Source: Paralcaligenes sp. KSB-10
GTDB lineage: Bacteria > Pseudomonadota > Gammaproteobacteria > Burkholderiales > Burkholderiaceae_B
Length of the DNA stretch: 64,000 nucleotides
Direction: 5' to 3'
Assembly (NCBI RefSeq): GCF_021266465.1
Contig: NZ_CP089848.1
Coordinates: 1,240,001 to 1,304,000 of the forward strand
In this document: in pieces, positions 54,368 to 62,950 of the stretch
How positions within the stretch are numbered: the first letter of the stretch is position 1
Layout of the letters: every line of letters begins with the position of its first letter
The notes under the pieces: generated by a model
The model's input: only the letters and a program-made list of their open reading frames with translations
What the model was told of the DNA's origin: nothing
Databases searched by the model: none
Position numbers and translations under genes: made by a program

Positions 54368-55054
54368 ATGAAAATACTGATCATCGAAGATGAGCTGAAA
54401 ACCGCAGATTACCTGCACAAGGGATTGACGGAGCAAGGCTGCGCGGTAGATCTGGCGCACGACGGCATCGACGGCCAGCATCTGGCCCTGCATCACGATT
54501 ACGATGTCATCGTGCTCGATGTCATGTTGCCCGGCCAGGACGGCTTTTCGCTGCTGCGCGCCCTGCGCGCCGTCAAACAGACGCCGGTCATCATGCTGAC
54601 CGCGCGCGACCGTGTCGAAGACCGTGTCAAAGGCCTGCACGAAGGCGCCGACGACTACCTGGTCAAACCCTTTTCATTCATGGAATTATTGGCTCGGCTG
54701 CAGGCCTTGAACCGGCGCGGGCGCACACAGGAACCCGTGCAGTTGCGCATCGGCGACCTGCATATCGACCTGATCAGCCGCAAAGCCTATCGCGGCAATA
54801 TCCGCATCGACCTGACGGCCAAGGAGTTTTCGCTGTTGGCGGTGCTGGCGCGACGCCAGGGCGAAATCCTCTCCAAAACCGCCATTGCCGAACTGGTCTG
54901 GGACATGAACTTCGACAGCAATACCAATGTGGTGGAAGTCGCCATCAAGCGCTTGCGAGCCAAGATAGATACTCCCTTCAGTCCTCGCCTGCTGCATACC
55001 ATCCGCGGCATGGGCTATGTGCTGGAACTGCGCCGGGAAGAGGCCTCCAGATGA
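54368..55054 (+). CDS. OmpR/CusR-type response regulator
   Basis: 228 residues: REC domain (about 1-118, phospho-Asp51 in [13 protein letters not shown], switch Lys in DDYLVKPFS) and a winged helix DNA-binding domain (about 130-222, [22 protein letters not shown]). Of the CusR/IrlR/CopR branch that usually governs metal or drug efflux. Begins 34 bases after the RND pump stop and overlaps the kinase start by 4 bases, so it most likely regulates this pump operon. Confidence 0.94.
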   Translation: MKILIIEDELKTADYLHKGLTEQGCAVDLAHDGIDGQHLALHHDYDVIVLDVMLPGQDGFSLLRALRAVKQTPVIMLTARDRVEDRVKGLHEGADDYLVKPFSFMELLARLQALNRRGRTQEPVQLRIGDLHIDLISRKAYRGNIRIDLTAKEFSLLAVLARRQGEILSKTAIAELVWDMNFDSNTNVVEVAIKRLRAKIDTPFSPRLLHTIRGMGYVLELRREEASR

Positions 55055-56427
55055 AACGCTCCATCACCGTGCGGCTGGTGGCCATGTTCGCGCTTGCCAC
55101 GCTGGCCACGTTTCTGCTGATCGGCGCCGCCCTCTATGGCGTACTGCAGCGCGAACTGGCCCGGCATCAGCACGACGAACTGCAAACGGCTTACCAGGAC
55201 ATGGAATACATGATCAAGCGTGCCGGAACCCCCAAGCGCTGGTCGCATGTCGTCACCAAAATGGATACCCTGACCCTGGCCAACGGCAGCAAACGCTTCT
55301 GGGCAAACAGCCCGGACCCGCGCTATCGGTACGGCCGGGATCTGTCCGAAATTCAGGCCGTCCCCCACTCGGCCAATGGCATGGGCATGCTCGAACTGCC
55401 CGAACGCGCCTACCCCCTGTACACCCTGACCAAAACCATCGCCGCCTACCAGGACCGGCCGGCCGTCGAACTTACCATAGGCATAGATGCCATGCCTTAT
55501 GTGCACACCCTGCATACCTTCCTGATCGCGCTGATGGCGCTGTCGCTGACCGCCGTGCTGCTGGTCATGGTCCTGGGCTACTGGATTGCCCAGGTGGGTT
55601 TGCGCCCCCTCAAGCTATTGTCGAAAGAAGCGCAAACCCTGAGTCCCAGAACGCTGTCGCAGCGCTTGCGGATCTCGCCGCTTCCCGCGGAACTGTCCGA
55701 TCTCGCCACAGCCTTCAATGGCGCGCTGGGCCGGCTCGAGGCGGCCTACAACCAGCTCGAGGCCTTCAATGCCGATGTGGCTCACGAACTGCGCACGCCG
55801 CTGACCAACCTGATCGGCGAAACCCAGGTTGCCCTGTCGCGCCAGCGTACGGCTCCGCAGTTCCAGGAAGTACTGCAATCGAACCTCGAAGAGGTGGAAC
55901 GCCTGCGCTCCATCGTCAACGACATGCTGTTTCTGGCACGCGCCGATCAGGGCGAAGCCGCCACAGGCCTGGTGCAGACGCCCATTGTGCAGGAAATAGG
56001 CAAAACCATTGAGTTTCTGGAGTTCGTCCTGGACGAGACGCAGGAAACCGTCAAAATCGACGGCGACACCGCTGCCGAGGCAAAAATCGAAACCGCCCTG
56101 TTTCGCCGCGCCATGACCAACCTGTTGCAAAATGCAATTGAACATTCCCGTTCCGGCGCGCAGATCCTGGTCAATCTTCACCAGGAATCCTCGCTCATCC
56201 GGATTGCGGTCTCCAATCCGGGCGAACCCATCGCTCACAATCACCTGCCCTTGCTGTTCGACCGGTTTTACCGGGTCGACGCCGCGCGCCATAACGGCCA
56301 AACGCATGGCCATGGCCTAGGCCTGGCCATTGTCAAGGCGATTGCCACCATGCATGGGGGCGAAGTCTTCGCCAGCAGCGCAAACGGCATGAACACAATC
56401 GGCTTCAGTGTGCCGGCGGCGGGCTGA
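55051..56427 (+). CDS. Sensor histidine kinase of the CusS/IrlS type
   Basis: 458 residues: two membrane helices (about 8-30 and 152-178) around a periplasmic sensor of about 120 residues, HAMP (about 178-230), dimerisation domain with His245 in [10 protein letters not shown], then ATPase boxes [18 protein letters not shown] and [13 protein letters not shown]. The G1 box DXGxG is replaced by SNPGEP, a common form in this branch. Translationally coupled to the regulator (ATGA overlap). The periplasmic domain shows no clear Cys/His metal cluster, so the signal may be a drug or envelope stress rather than copper. Confidence 0.93.
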   Translation: MKRSITVRLVAMFALATLATFLLIGAALYGVLQRELARHQHDELQTAYQDMEYMIKRAGTPKRWSHVVTKMDTLTLANGSKRFWANSPDPRYRYGRDLSEIQAVPHSANGMGMLELPERAYPLYTLTKTIAAYQDRPAVELTIGIDAMPYVHTLHTFLIALMALSLTAVLLVMVLGYWIAQVGLRPLKLLSKEAQTLSPRTLSQRLRISPLPAELSDLATAFNGALGRLEAAYNQLEAFNADVAHELRTPLTNLIGETQVALSRQRTAPQFQEVLQSNLEEVERLRSIVNDMLFLARADQGEAATGLVQTPIVQEIGKTIEFLEFVLDETQETVKIDGDTAAEAKIETALFRRAMTNLLQNAIEHSRSGAQILVNLHQESSLIRIAVSNPGEPIAHNHLPLLFDRFYRVDAARHNGQTHGHGLGLAIVKAIATMHGGEVFASSANGMNTIGFSVPAAG

Positions 56428-57400
56428 ACCCTTGCGGCCGGCTGGAAGCCGCCGCCGAACGCGTACTGGCCTCGATTCGGGCAATACACTCTTCCACTTC
56501 ATTGGAAATGCCTGCCGCACGCTCGCCCAGAAAATCCAGCAGCTGCCTTACGGCGGGAACCAGCCCCCGACGGGACGGAAATACCGCGTGCACGATACCG
56601 GGCTGCAAGGCCCAGCCGGGCAACACCGGCACTAAACGGCCATCGTTCAGCTCGTCGCGGCACATATAGTCGGGCAACATGCTGATACCTGTGCCAGCCA
56701 GCACCGCAAACTTGATGGTCAGCAAATCGTCGGCCACATAACGGGGGCGGTGCTGAACCGTGTGTTCCTGGCCGTTGGGACCAAGCAGCTTCCAGCTCGA
56801 CCGGCCATCGGCCACCGACATGGCCACGGTATCGAATCGGGACAGGTCATCGGGCTCGACAGGCTGCCCCTGGCGCTGCAACTGCGATGGGCTGGCCACC
56901 AGCAGTGCGTGAGACAAACCAAGATGTTTGACGACCAGGCTGCCGCTGTCGGCCAGGCTAGGCCGCACGCGCAGCGCAATGTCCATGCCCTCTTCAACCA
57001 GGTCCACGACGCGATTGCTGACCTCCATCATGACCTGGACCAGCGGATAGCGGGCCAGAAACTCCGGAAGGACCGGGCCAACCACGGTTTGCGCCAGCGT
57101 CACCGGGCAACTGAGGCGAATGATGCCACAGGGCTCGCTTTGCACCTGGGCCACAGTGGCGGCGGCGGCATCGGCCTCGGCGCACATGGCCACGCAATGG
57201 CGCAGATACATCTCGCCGACTGTCGTCAGGGACAGCTTGCGCGTAGTACGTTGCAGCAAACGGACGCCCAGATCCGCTTCGAGCTTGGCCACGCGCCGGG
57301 ACAAACGCGATTTGGGCAGCCCCATGGCCCGTGCGGCCGCGGCGAAACCACCACGGTTCACCACCTCGGCAAAGTAGCGCATATCGTTCAGGTCTAGCAT
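56405..57400 (-). CDS. LysR-family transcriptional regulator
   Basis: 331 residues with the N-terminal helix-turn-helix (MRYFAEVVNRGGFAAAARAMGLPKSRLSRRVAKLE in parts, about 7-41) and a substrate-binding-like domain. The start MLDLNDMRYFAEV with GAGG six bases upstream favours ATG 57400 over the TTG at 57412. It is divergent from the azoreductase gene and probably controls it. The C-terminal tail is Ser/Ala/Pro-rich and its last 23 bases overlap the convergent kinase gene. Confidence 0.93.
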   Translation of the reverse strand: MLDLNDMRYFAEVVNRGGFAAAARAMGLPKSRLSRRVAKLEADLGVRLLQRTTRKLSLTTVGEMYLRHCVAMCAEADAAAATVAQVQSEPCGIIRLSCPVTLAQTVVGPVLPEFLARYPLVQVMMEVSNRVVDLVEEGMDIALRVRPSLADSGSLVVKHLGLSHALLVASPSQLQRQGQPVEPDDLSRFDTVAMSVADGRSSWKLLGPNGQEHTVQHRPRYVADDLLTIKFAVLAGTGISMLPDYMCRDELNDGRLVPVLPGWALQPGIVHAVFPSRRGLVPAVRQLLDFLGERAAGISNEVEECIARIEASTRSAAASSRPQGFSPPPAH

Positions 57401-57418
57401 CAGCGGCCTCAATTAGAT

Positions 57419-57440
57419 CAATAAACAGGACAATTTATTG
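57419..57440. promoter_or_regulatory. Probable LysR operator between lysR and azoR
   Basis: CAATAAA and TTTATTG form a perfect 7-bp inverted repeat with an eight-base spacer, in the 127-base divergent promoter region and 18 bases before the lysR start. Size and symmetry fit a LysR recognition box; binding is inferred. Confidence 0.6.
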
Positions 57441-57527
57441 CAGTTTTGCCAACTTATCAATGATTCGATACTTATTCATAATACATTCATCGCCGCCTGG
57501 TGTGGCTTACTTATGTTGAAGAAAATC

Positions 57528-58175
57528 ATGAAACTGCTGCATATCGATTCAAGCGTCACCGGCGCAAGCTCCGTCTCACGTCAACTTACCGCACGTATCG
57601 TTGCCCAGTGGCGCGCCGACCATCCCGCCATCGAAGTCGACTACCTGGATCTGGCCGCCGCGGCCCCCAGCCACCTGTCGGCGGATTCGCTGGGCTTCCG
57701 GCTTCCTCCCAGCACCGCAAGCCTGAGCGAAGTGCAACGGCAGGAAAATGCAATTTCCGAAACGCTGGTAACGCAATTCCTGGCGGCCGACGTCATCGTG
57801 GTGGGCGCTCCCTTGTACAACTTCTCGATCCCCAGCCAGCTCAAGGCCTGGATCGACCGCATTGCACAAGCCGGCCGCACATTCAAGTACACCGAAAACG
57901 GCCCCATCGGCCTGGCAGCGGGCAAAACCGTAGTGGTGGCCTCGAGCCGCGGCGGAATCTACTCCACCAGCGATGCGGGCCGCGCCATGGAACACCAGGA
58001 AAGCTATCTGCAAATCGTATTCGGCTTTTTCGGCATCACCGATGTTCGTTTTGTGCGTGCTGAAGGCGTGGCAATGGGCGATGCGCCCAAGGCCCAGGCG
58101 ATTGCCGCCGCCGAGCAGGAAATCAAGGCGCTGGACACCGCCGCCAACGAAAGCGCCGCCGCACTGGCCGCCTGA
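57528..58175 (+). CDS. azoR: FMN-dependent NADH-azoreductase
   Basis: 215 residues of the flavodoxin-like AzoR family, with the start [21 protein letters not shown] (FMN phosphate loop), [19 protein letters not shown] and [11 protein letters not shown] as flavin-binding segments. Reduces azo compounds and quinones by two-electron transfers from NADH. ATG 57528 is used because the longer frame has no family similarity. Adjacent to a LysR regulator and a drug efflux system, which suggests a quinone or azo-dye stress response. Confidence 0.94.
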   Translation: MKLLHIDSSVTGASSVSRQLTARIVAQWRADHPAIEVDYLDLAAAAPSHLSADSLGFRLPPSTASLSEVQRQENAISETLVTQFLAADVIVVGAPLYNFSIPSQLKAWIDRIAQAGRTFKYTENGPIGLAAGKTVVVASSRGGIYSTSDAGRAMEHQESYLQIVFGFFGITDVRFVRAEGVAMGDAPKAQAIAAAEQEIKALDTAANESAAALAA

Positions 58176-58208
58176 ACAGGCTGGGTACTTCGACCCGCCC
58201 GCGGCAAT

Positions 58209-58421
58209 CTACGCCAGATTGTCGCGGACCCATTGTTCACACTCCAGCGCCAGACTCATTATGCGCTGGATGATTTGCACCTCGGTCTTCCCCGCCGCGC
58301 GTTGGGCGCTACTGAAAATTTCCAGACTCTCGTCGGTAGGGAACCAGTCATTTTCCGGCTGGATCTCCAGGCCATCGACGTGCTTGATATTGCCGTTAGG
58401 CAAGATATACCAGGTATCCAT
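58209..58421 (-). CDS. Small conserved-looking protein, function unknown
   Basis: 70 residues beginning MDTWYILPNGNIKHVDGLEIQ and rich in acidic residues and Trp (ENDWFPTDESLEIF). The stable composition and a start with AGGATACC upstream suggest a true gene; I recall similar short proteins in Bordetella-like genomes but recognise no domain. Convergent with azoR (34-base gap). Confidence 0.6.
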   Translation of the reverse strand: MDTWYILPNGNIKHVDGLEIQPENDWFPTDESLEIFSSAQRAAGKTEVQIIQRIMSLALECEQWVRDNLA

Positions 58422-58675
58422 CACGGGTATCCTATTTGTCCCAATTTCAGGCAGCCGTACCTGCGCCGCGGCCGGACACCTAGACACCTATTCTATTGGC
58501 GGTAGTCAGGCGTCCTGTCGCCATGCGCGGGCATATCGTCGCGAAGGAGGCTGAAATATACGCCGCCACCGTAACACTCTTTACATTCTTTATGGGGTTT
58601 TATGGCGCGCACGCAACAATTCTTTGCACAACATGCCGCGACAACGATATTAAAATGGCGGATCAAAGAATTTGA

Positions 58676-58704
58676 TTGGGTTGGCATGAGTTCAACACCA
58701 TAAT
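58676..58704 (+). promoter_or_regulatory. Possible promoter of the Pls-like synthetase gene
   Basis: TTGGGT (58676-58681) and CATAAT (58699-58704) have 17 bases between them. The predicted leader would be about 25 nt without a Shine-Dalgarno sequence before ATG 58737. The other bases of the 58422-58736 gap hold no recognisable gene. Confidence 0.4.
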
Positions 58705-58736
58705 TCTACTTTCGGCTTCAACACACCTCTTACTAC

Positions 58737-61700
58737 ATGTCTGACTCCTATGTTTTGCATGGCTCGCAACAGCCGGAATTGCTGCACCGTAAAACATTGG
58801 CCGACGTGTTTGAGGCAAGCGCCACACACCACCCCCAGAACACCGCGTTGATTTTCGGCACACGCAGCCTGAGTTACGCCGAACTCAATGTCGAGGCCGA
58901 TCGCGCCACCCATCGCCTGATCGAAGCCGGGGTAAAGCCCGGACATATCGTTGGATTATGGTTGCCGCGCGGCATCGATTTGCTGATCATGCAACTGGCG
59001 ATCGCCAAAACCGGCGCAGCCTGGCTTCCTTTCGACGCGGATACGCCCGTTGAGCGCATAGCCGTATGCCTGGAGGATGCAAAAGCAAGCGCCCTGCTCA
59101 GTTGCGCGGACCTGCTGCCGCAACTGGGTTCCCTGGCTGCGCCGGTGCACACGGCGGAACAGTTGCTGGCACCGCTGGACAACGATCCCCCCCCCTTGCG
59201 CCACCGCGCCGGCACCCAGGGCGAAGACACCGCCTATGTCATCTACACCTCCGGATCCACAGGCAAGCCCAAGGGCATTGCCATCACGCAAGCCAGTATC
59301 TGCCATTTTTTGCAAAGCGAAAATGCCATACTGGGAGTGCGCGAAAGCGACCGGGTATACCAGGGATTCTCGGTGGCATTCGACATGTCGTTCGAGGAAA
59401 TATGGATCAGCTACCTGGTGGGTGCCACCCTCTGGATAGCTCCCAAGGAAATCGCGGCCGATCCCGAGGCCCTGCCGCGCGCATTGACGGCGGAAAACAT
59501 CACGGTTCTGCACGCCGTGCCGACCTTGCTGGCCCTGTTCTCCCAGGATGTGCCCAGCTTGCGGATTATCAACCTGGGCGGGGAAATGTGCCCCGAAACG
59601 CTGGTCGAGCGCTGGGCAAAGCCCGGACGGCAGATGTTCAACACCTACGGCCCCACCGAAGCGACTGTCTCGGCCAGCCTGGCCCAGTTGAAACCGGGCG
59701 AGGCCGTGACAATTGGCCATCCTTTGCCCAACTATGGCTTGCTGGTGGTCGCAACCGGGACGGAAGGCGCCGAAAGCCAAACGCTGCGCATATTGCCTCA
59801 CGGCGAGATCGGTGAGCTGTGTATTACCGGCCCCGGCGTGGCGGCGGGCTATCTGGGGCGGCCCGACCTGACCCGGGAAAAATTCCTGCCCAATCCCTGG
59901 AGCATTGGCGAGCACGACCAACGGCTTTACCGCACCGGCGACCTGGCCCGCATCGACGCCGATCATCGCGTGCATTGCCTGGGCCGCGCCGACGATCAAG
60001 TCAAGATCCGCGGTTTTCGGGTAGAGCTGGGTGAAATCGAAGCGGTGCTGGCTCAGCAGCCGGGCATAGGTGCCACAGCGGTGGTGCTGCGCCAGGATGC
60101 CGGCATGGACCAGTTGATTGCGTTCTGGGTGGGCGCCAATGGCGAAGCCACCGCCATGCCAGACAACGGGAACGGAACCGCCGCCGGGGATGCCGATACC
60201 TCCACGGCAACGCTGCGCGCGGCCCTGGGAGCACGCTTGCCTCCCTATATGGTGCCGGTGCGCTTTGAACATCTGGCGGAAATGCCGCGCCTGCCTTCCG
60301 GCAAGATCGATCGCAAAACGCTCAAAGCCCTGCCGCTGGCTGCCAGCGGCCCGGCCGAAGGCTCGGACGCAGCGGAAACCCCGGCGGAAGAAGCCTTGTT
60401 TGCCGCGCTGGAAACGCTCTTTCCGGGCCAGGCCGTACGCCGGGAGCTGGATTTTTTCAGCGACCTGGGAGGTCACTCGCTGTTTGCCGCACGACTCGCC
60501 TCCGCATTGCGAGCCGATCAGCGCTTTGCACAAGTGACCGTGCGCGATATCTACCAAAACCGCCAGATCGGCCGACTGGCCCAAGTGCTGTCCACCGTCA
60601 TGGATCGCCAGGCCAGCGACACAGCGCTTCACGGCGCAGAACGGACTGTCCCCCCGCCCCGGATCATGCATTCGCGATGGCGACGCTGGCGTTGCGGGGT
60701 CGCGCAGGCTGTCACCGTGCCGTTCCTGGTGACGTTCAAAATGGCGCAATGGCTGCTGCCCTTCTTTGCCTATCAATATCTTACGGGCGACCCGGGCGAT
60801 TCCATCACCCGGGCCGTTGCCGTGTCGGTCGTGGTGTTTTTGCTGGCTACCCTGCTGGAGTTCGTCCTGGCCTGCGCCGGCAAATGGCTGATTCTGGGGC
60901 GATTGAAACCCGGGCGCTATCCGCTTTGGGGCGTGACTTACTTCCGCTGGTGGCTTACCGATCGCATACTCGAAGCAACACCCCTGTACATGCTCAACGG
61001 CTCTTCCTTATATGTCTACTGGCTTCGCGCGCTCGGGGCCCGGATCGGCAACGACGTGCTGATTGGCTCGATTACATTGCGTGTGCCGGATCTGCTCAGC
61101 GTCGGCGACGGCGTCAGCATAGGCAACGGCGTCAACCTGGAAAACGCCCGCGTACAGAACGGCGAATTGATACTGGGCCAAATCACGCTGGAAGACCAGG
61201 TCTCGCTGGGCGCCTATGTGGTAATGGAAGGCAACACCCATATCGGCGAGTGGGGGCACGTGGACGGGCAGTCGGCATTGCGCGATGGCTCGCGGGTGCC
61301 GGCCCGCCGCATCTGGGGCGGTTCGCCCGCCATCGACCACGGGGAATTCGATCCCGCCAGCCTGCCTTTGCGGCCCGTCGAATCGCGAGCCCACATCATC
61401 GGCAAGAACATCTACTTCGTGCTGGGCGCCCTGTTCATCAGCGTGCTGTTTTTCATGCCCCTGTTCCCGACCTTCATTCTGGTTGACTACCTGGACATCG
61501 ACAACCTGTCCGTGGGCGCGCTGCAGCGCGCCGGCTTCGTCAACGGCTACGATGTCTTCGCCTTGCGCCTGATCAAATACTTCCTGCTGGCGCTGCCCGC
61601 CAGCGTCGTGATGATTGTCCTGACCGCCCTGCTGGCCGCGGGCATACGCTGGGCGCTGCTGCCCAAACTCAAGCCAGGCCGCTACCCTGTGAATGGCAGG

Positions 61701-62855
61701 GTCTTCCTCCTCAAGTGGCTGGTCAACCAGATTCAGGAGTCCAGCCTGCAGGTGCTGCATGGCGTCTACGCCACGGTGTTTTCCTCCACCTGGTATAGGT
61801 TGCTGGGCGCGCGGGTCGGCCGCGATGCGGAGATCTCTACCGCGCTGGGGGTAGTGCCCGACATGCTGACTCTGGGCGACGAGACCTTTATCGCCGACGC
61901 GGTCATGCTGGGCGACGAACATATCGACGGCGGCTGGATGACCGTAAAGCCGACCGTTATCGCGCGCCGCAGCTTTGTCGGCAATGGCACCTATATACCC
62001 GACGGCACCAACCTGCCGGAAAATGTGCTGATCGGAGTGCTTTCCAGCCTGCCGCGCTCGACGCAGGTCAAAAGCGGTGATACCTGGCTGGGCTCGCCTC
62101 CCATCAATCTACCCGCCCGCGAGACGGTGCAGGGCTTTCCCGAAGAGCTGACATACCACCCCTCGCCCTCGCGACGCCTGCAGCGCGGCCTGGTTGAGAC
62201 CTTCCGTATCGTGGCACCCCATTCCCTGGTGATCGCCGCCGGCTATGCGATCGTGCTGGATGTCATGCCCATTGCGGGGGCCGGCCACTGGCTCTACACG
62301 ATCCGCGAACTGGCCATTTCCGGACTGCTGTTCGGCCTTGCGACCTTTCTGTTCGTGGCCTTTTTCAAATGGGTGCTGCTGGGCCGCTACCGGCGCTGCG
62401 CGGTACCCATGTGGACTCCATTCGTGTGGCTGTCCGAGGCCACCACCAATATGTATGAAGGCATTGCCGTTCCGAATTTCCTGCGCTACCTGCGGGGCAC
62501 GCCTTTCCTGCCCAAGGCACTCAACCTGCTGGGTTGCCACATCGGACGTGGCGTTTACCTGGACACCACCGACATCACCGAATTCGATTGCGTGCACATA
62601 GGCGACTACAGCGAGCTCAACGCCTTGTGCTGCCCACAGACCCATCTGTTTGAGGACAGGGTCATGAAAATCGACGATGTGCGCATCGGTGCGCGCACCT
62701 ACATGGGGCCGCGCAGTACCATCCTGTACAGCGCCAATATCGCAAACGATGTACGCCTGGGTCCGTTGACCCTGGTCATGAAGGGCGAGAACATACCCGC
62801 CAATACCGCCTGGCACGGCTGCCCCGCCATGCCTCAGCCTGACAATCCGCGGTAG
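58737..62855 (+). CDS. Pls/PosA-type membrane NRPS-like synthetase (amino-acid ligase related to epsilon-poly-lysine synthetase)
   Basis: 1372 residues. Adenylation domain (about 15-545) with TSGSTGKPKG, FDMSFEEIW, NTYGPTEATVS, YRTGDLARI and PSGKIDRKTL; carrier domain (about 552-625) with the phosphopantetheine Ser581 in LGGHSLF. No condensation or thioesterase domain follows. The rest alternates three pairs of membrane helices (about 655-705, 885-960, 1155-1210) with three left-handed beta-helix-like domains; LKPGRYP recurs at the start of the first two, a degenerate form before the third. This order A-T-TM-C1-TM-C2-TM-C3 is that of epsilon-poly-L-lysine synthetase. Expected in the inner membrane, joining one amino acid, probably to itself or to a partner. 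The substrate is unknown. Confidence 0.88.
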   Translation: MSDSYVLHGSQQPELLHRKTLADVFEASATHHPQNTALIFGTRSLSYAELNVEADRATHRLIEAGVKPGHIVGLWLPRGIDLLIMQLAIAKTGAAWLPFDADTPVERIAVCLEDAKASALLSCADLLPQLGSLAAPVHTAEQLLAPLDNDPPPLRHRAGTQGEDTAYVIYTSGSTGKPKGIAITQASICHFLQSENAILGVRESDRVYQGFSVAFDMSFEEIWISYLVGATLWIAPKEIAADPEALPRALTAENITVLHAVPTLLALFSQDVPSLRIINLGGEMCPETLVERWAKPGRQMFNTYGPTEATVSASLAQLKPGEAVTIGHPLPNYGLLVVATGTEGAESQTLRILPHGEIGELCITGPGVAAGYLGRPDLTREKFLPNPWSIGEHDQRLYRTGDLARIDADHRVHCLGRADDQVKIRGFRVELGEIEAVLAQQPGIGATAVVLRQDAGMDQLIAFWVGANGEATAMPDNGNGTAAGDADTSTATLRAALGARLPPYMVPVRFEHLAEMPRLPSGKIDRKTLKALPLAASGPAEGSDAAETPAEEALFAALETLFPGQAVRRELDFFSDLGGHSLFAARLASALRADQRFAQVTVRDIYQNRQIGRLAQVLSTVMDRQASDTALHGAERTVPPPRIMHSRWRRWRCGVAQAVTVPFLVTFKMAQWLLPFFAYQYLTGDPGDSITRAVAVSVVVFLLATLLEFVLACAGKWLILGRLKPGRYPLWGVTYFRWWLTDRILEATPLYMLNGSSLYVYWLRALGARIGNDVLIGSITLRVPDLLSVGDGVSIGNGVNLENARVQNGELILGQITLEDQVSLGAYVVMEGNTHIGEWGHVDGQSALRDGSRVPARRIWGGSPAIDHGEFDPASLPLRPVESRAHIIGKNIYFVLGALFISVLFFMPLFPTFILVDYLDIDNLSVGALQRAGFVNGYDVFALRLIKYFLLALPASVVMIVLTALLAAGIRWALLPKLKPGRYPVNGRVFLLKWLVNQIQESSLQVLHGVYATVFSSTWYRLLGARVGRDAEISTALGVVPDMLTLGDETFIADAVMLGDEHIDGGWMTVKPTVIARRSFVGNGTYIPDGTNLPENVLIGVLSSLPRSTQVKSGDTWLGSPPINLPARETVQGFPEELTYHPSPSRRLQRGLVETFRIVAPHSLVIAAGYAIVLDVMPIAGAGHWLYTIRELAISGLLFGLATFLFVAFFKWVLLGRYRRCAVPMWTPFVWLSEATTNMYEGIAVPNFLRYLRGTPFLPKALNLLGCHIGRGVYLDTTDITEFDCVHIGDYSELNALCCPQTHLFEDRVMKIDDVRIGARTYMGPRSTILYSANIANDVRLGPLTLVMKGENIPANTAWHGCPAMPQPDNPR

Positions 62856-62922
62856 GGGCGGGCCCTGTACCCGCCCGTTTGGCCACGCATTGATCGCGGA
62901 GGGCCACAAGGGCGACCCCTAC
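62852..62922. repeat. REP-pair-like (REPIN-type) element
   Basis: Opens with GTAGGGGCGGGCC and closes with GGCGACCCCTAC, so two GTAGGGG-headed units face each other across about 30 bases; the left unit itself folds (GGGCGGG with CCCGCCC shifted by one). GTAG is the usual head of REP sequences moved by RAYT transposases. The GTAG overlaps the TAG stop codon of the synthetase gene. Confidence 0.6.
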
Positions 62923-62950
62923 GGTCGCCTGCTACACTTGACGCTCTTCC

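Noticed and set aside
23793-56427. Two convergent gene pairs that overlap by exactly 23 bases (23793-23815 and 56405-56427)
   Set aside because: The sequences of the two overlaps are unrelated, so the equal length is taken as coincidence.
58493-58687. Short minus-strand reading frame in the gap before the synthetase gene
   Set aside because: Cys-rich, unlike any known small protein, no ribosome site, and it runs across the likely promoter of the synthetase.
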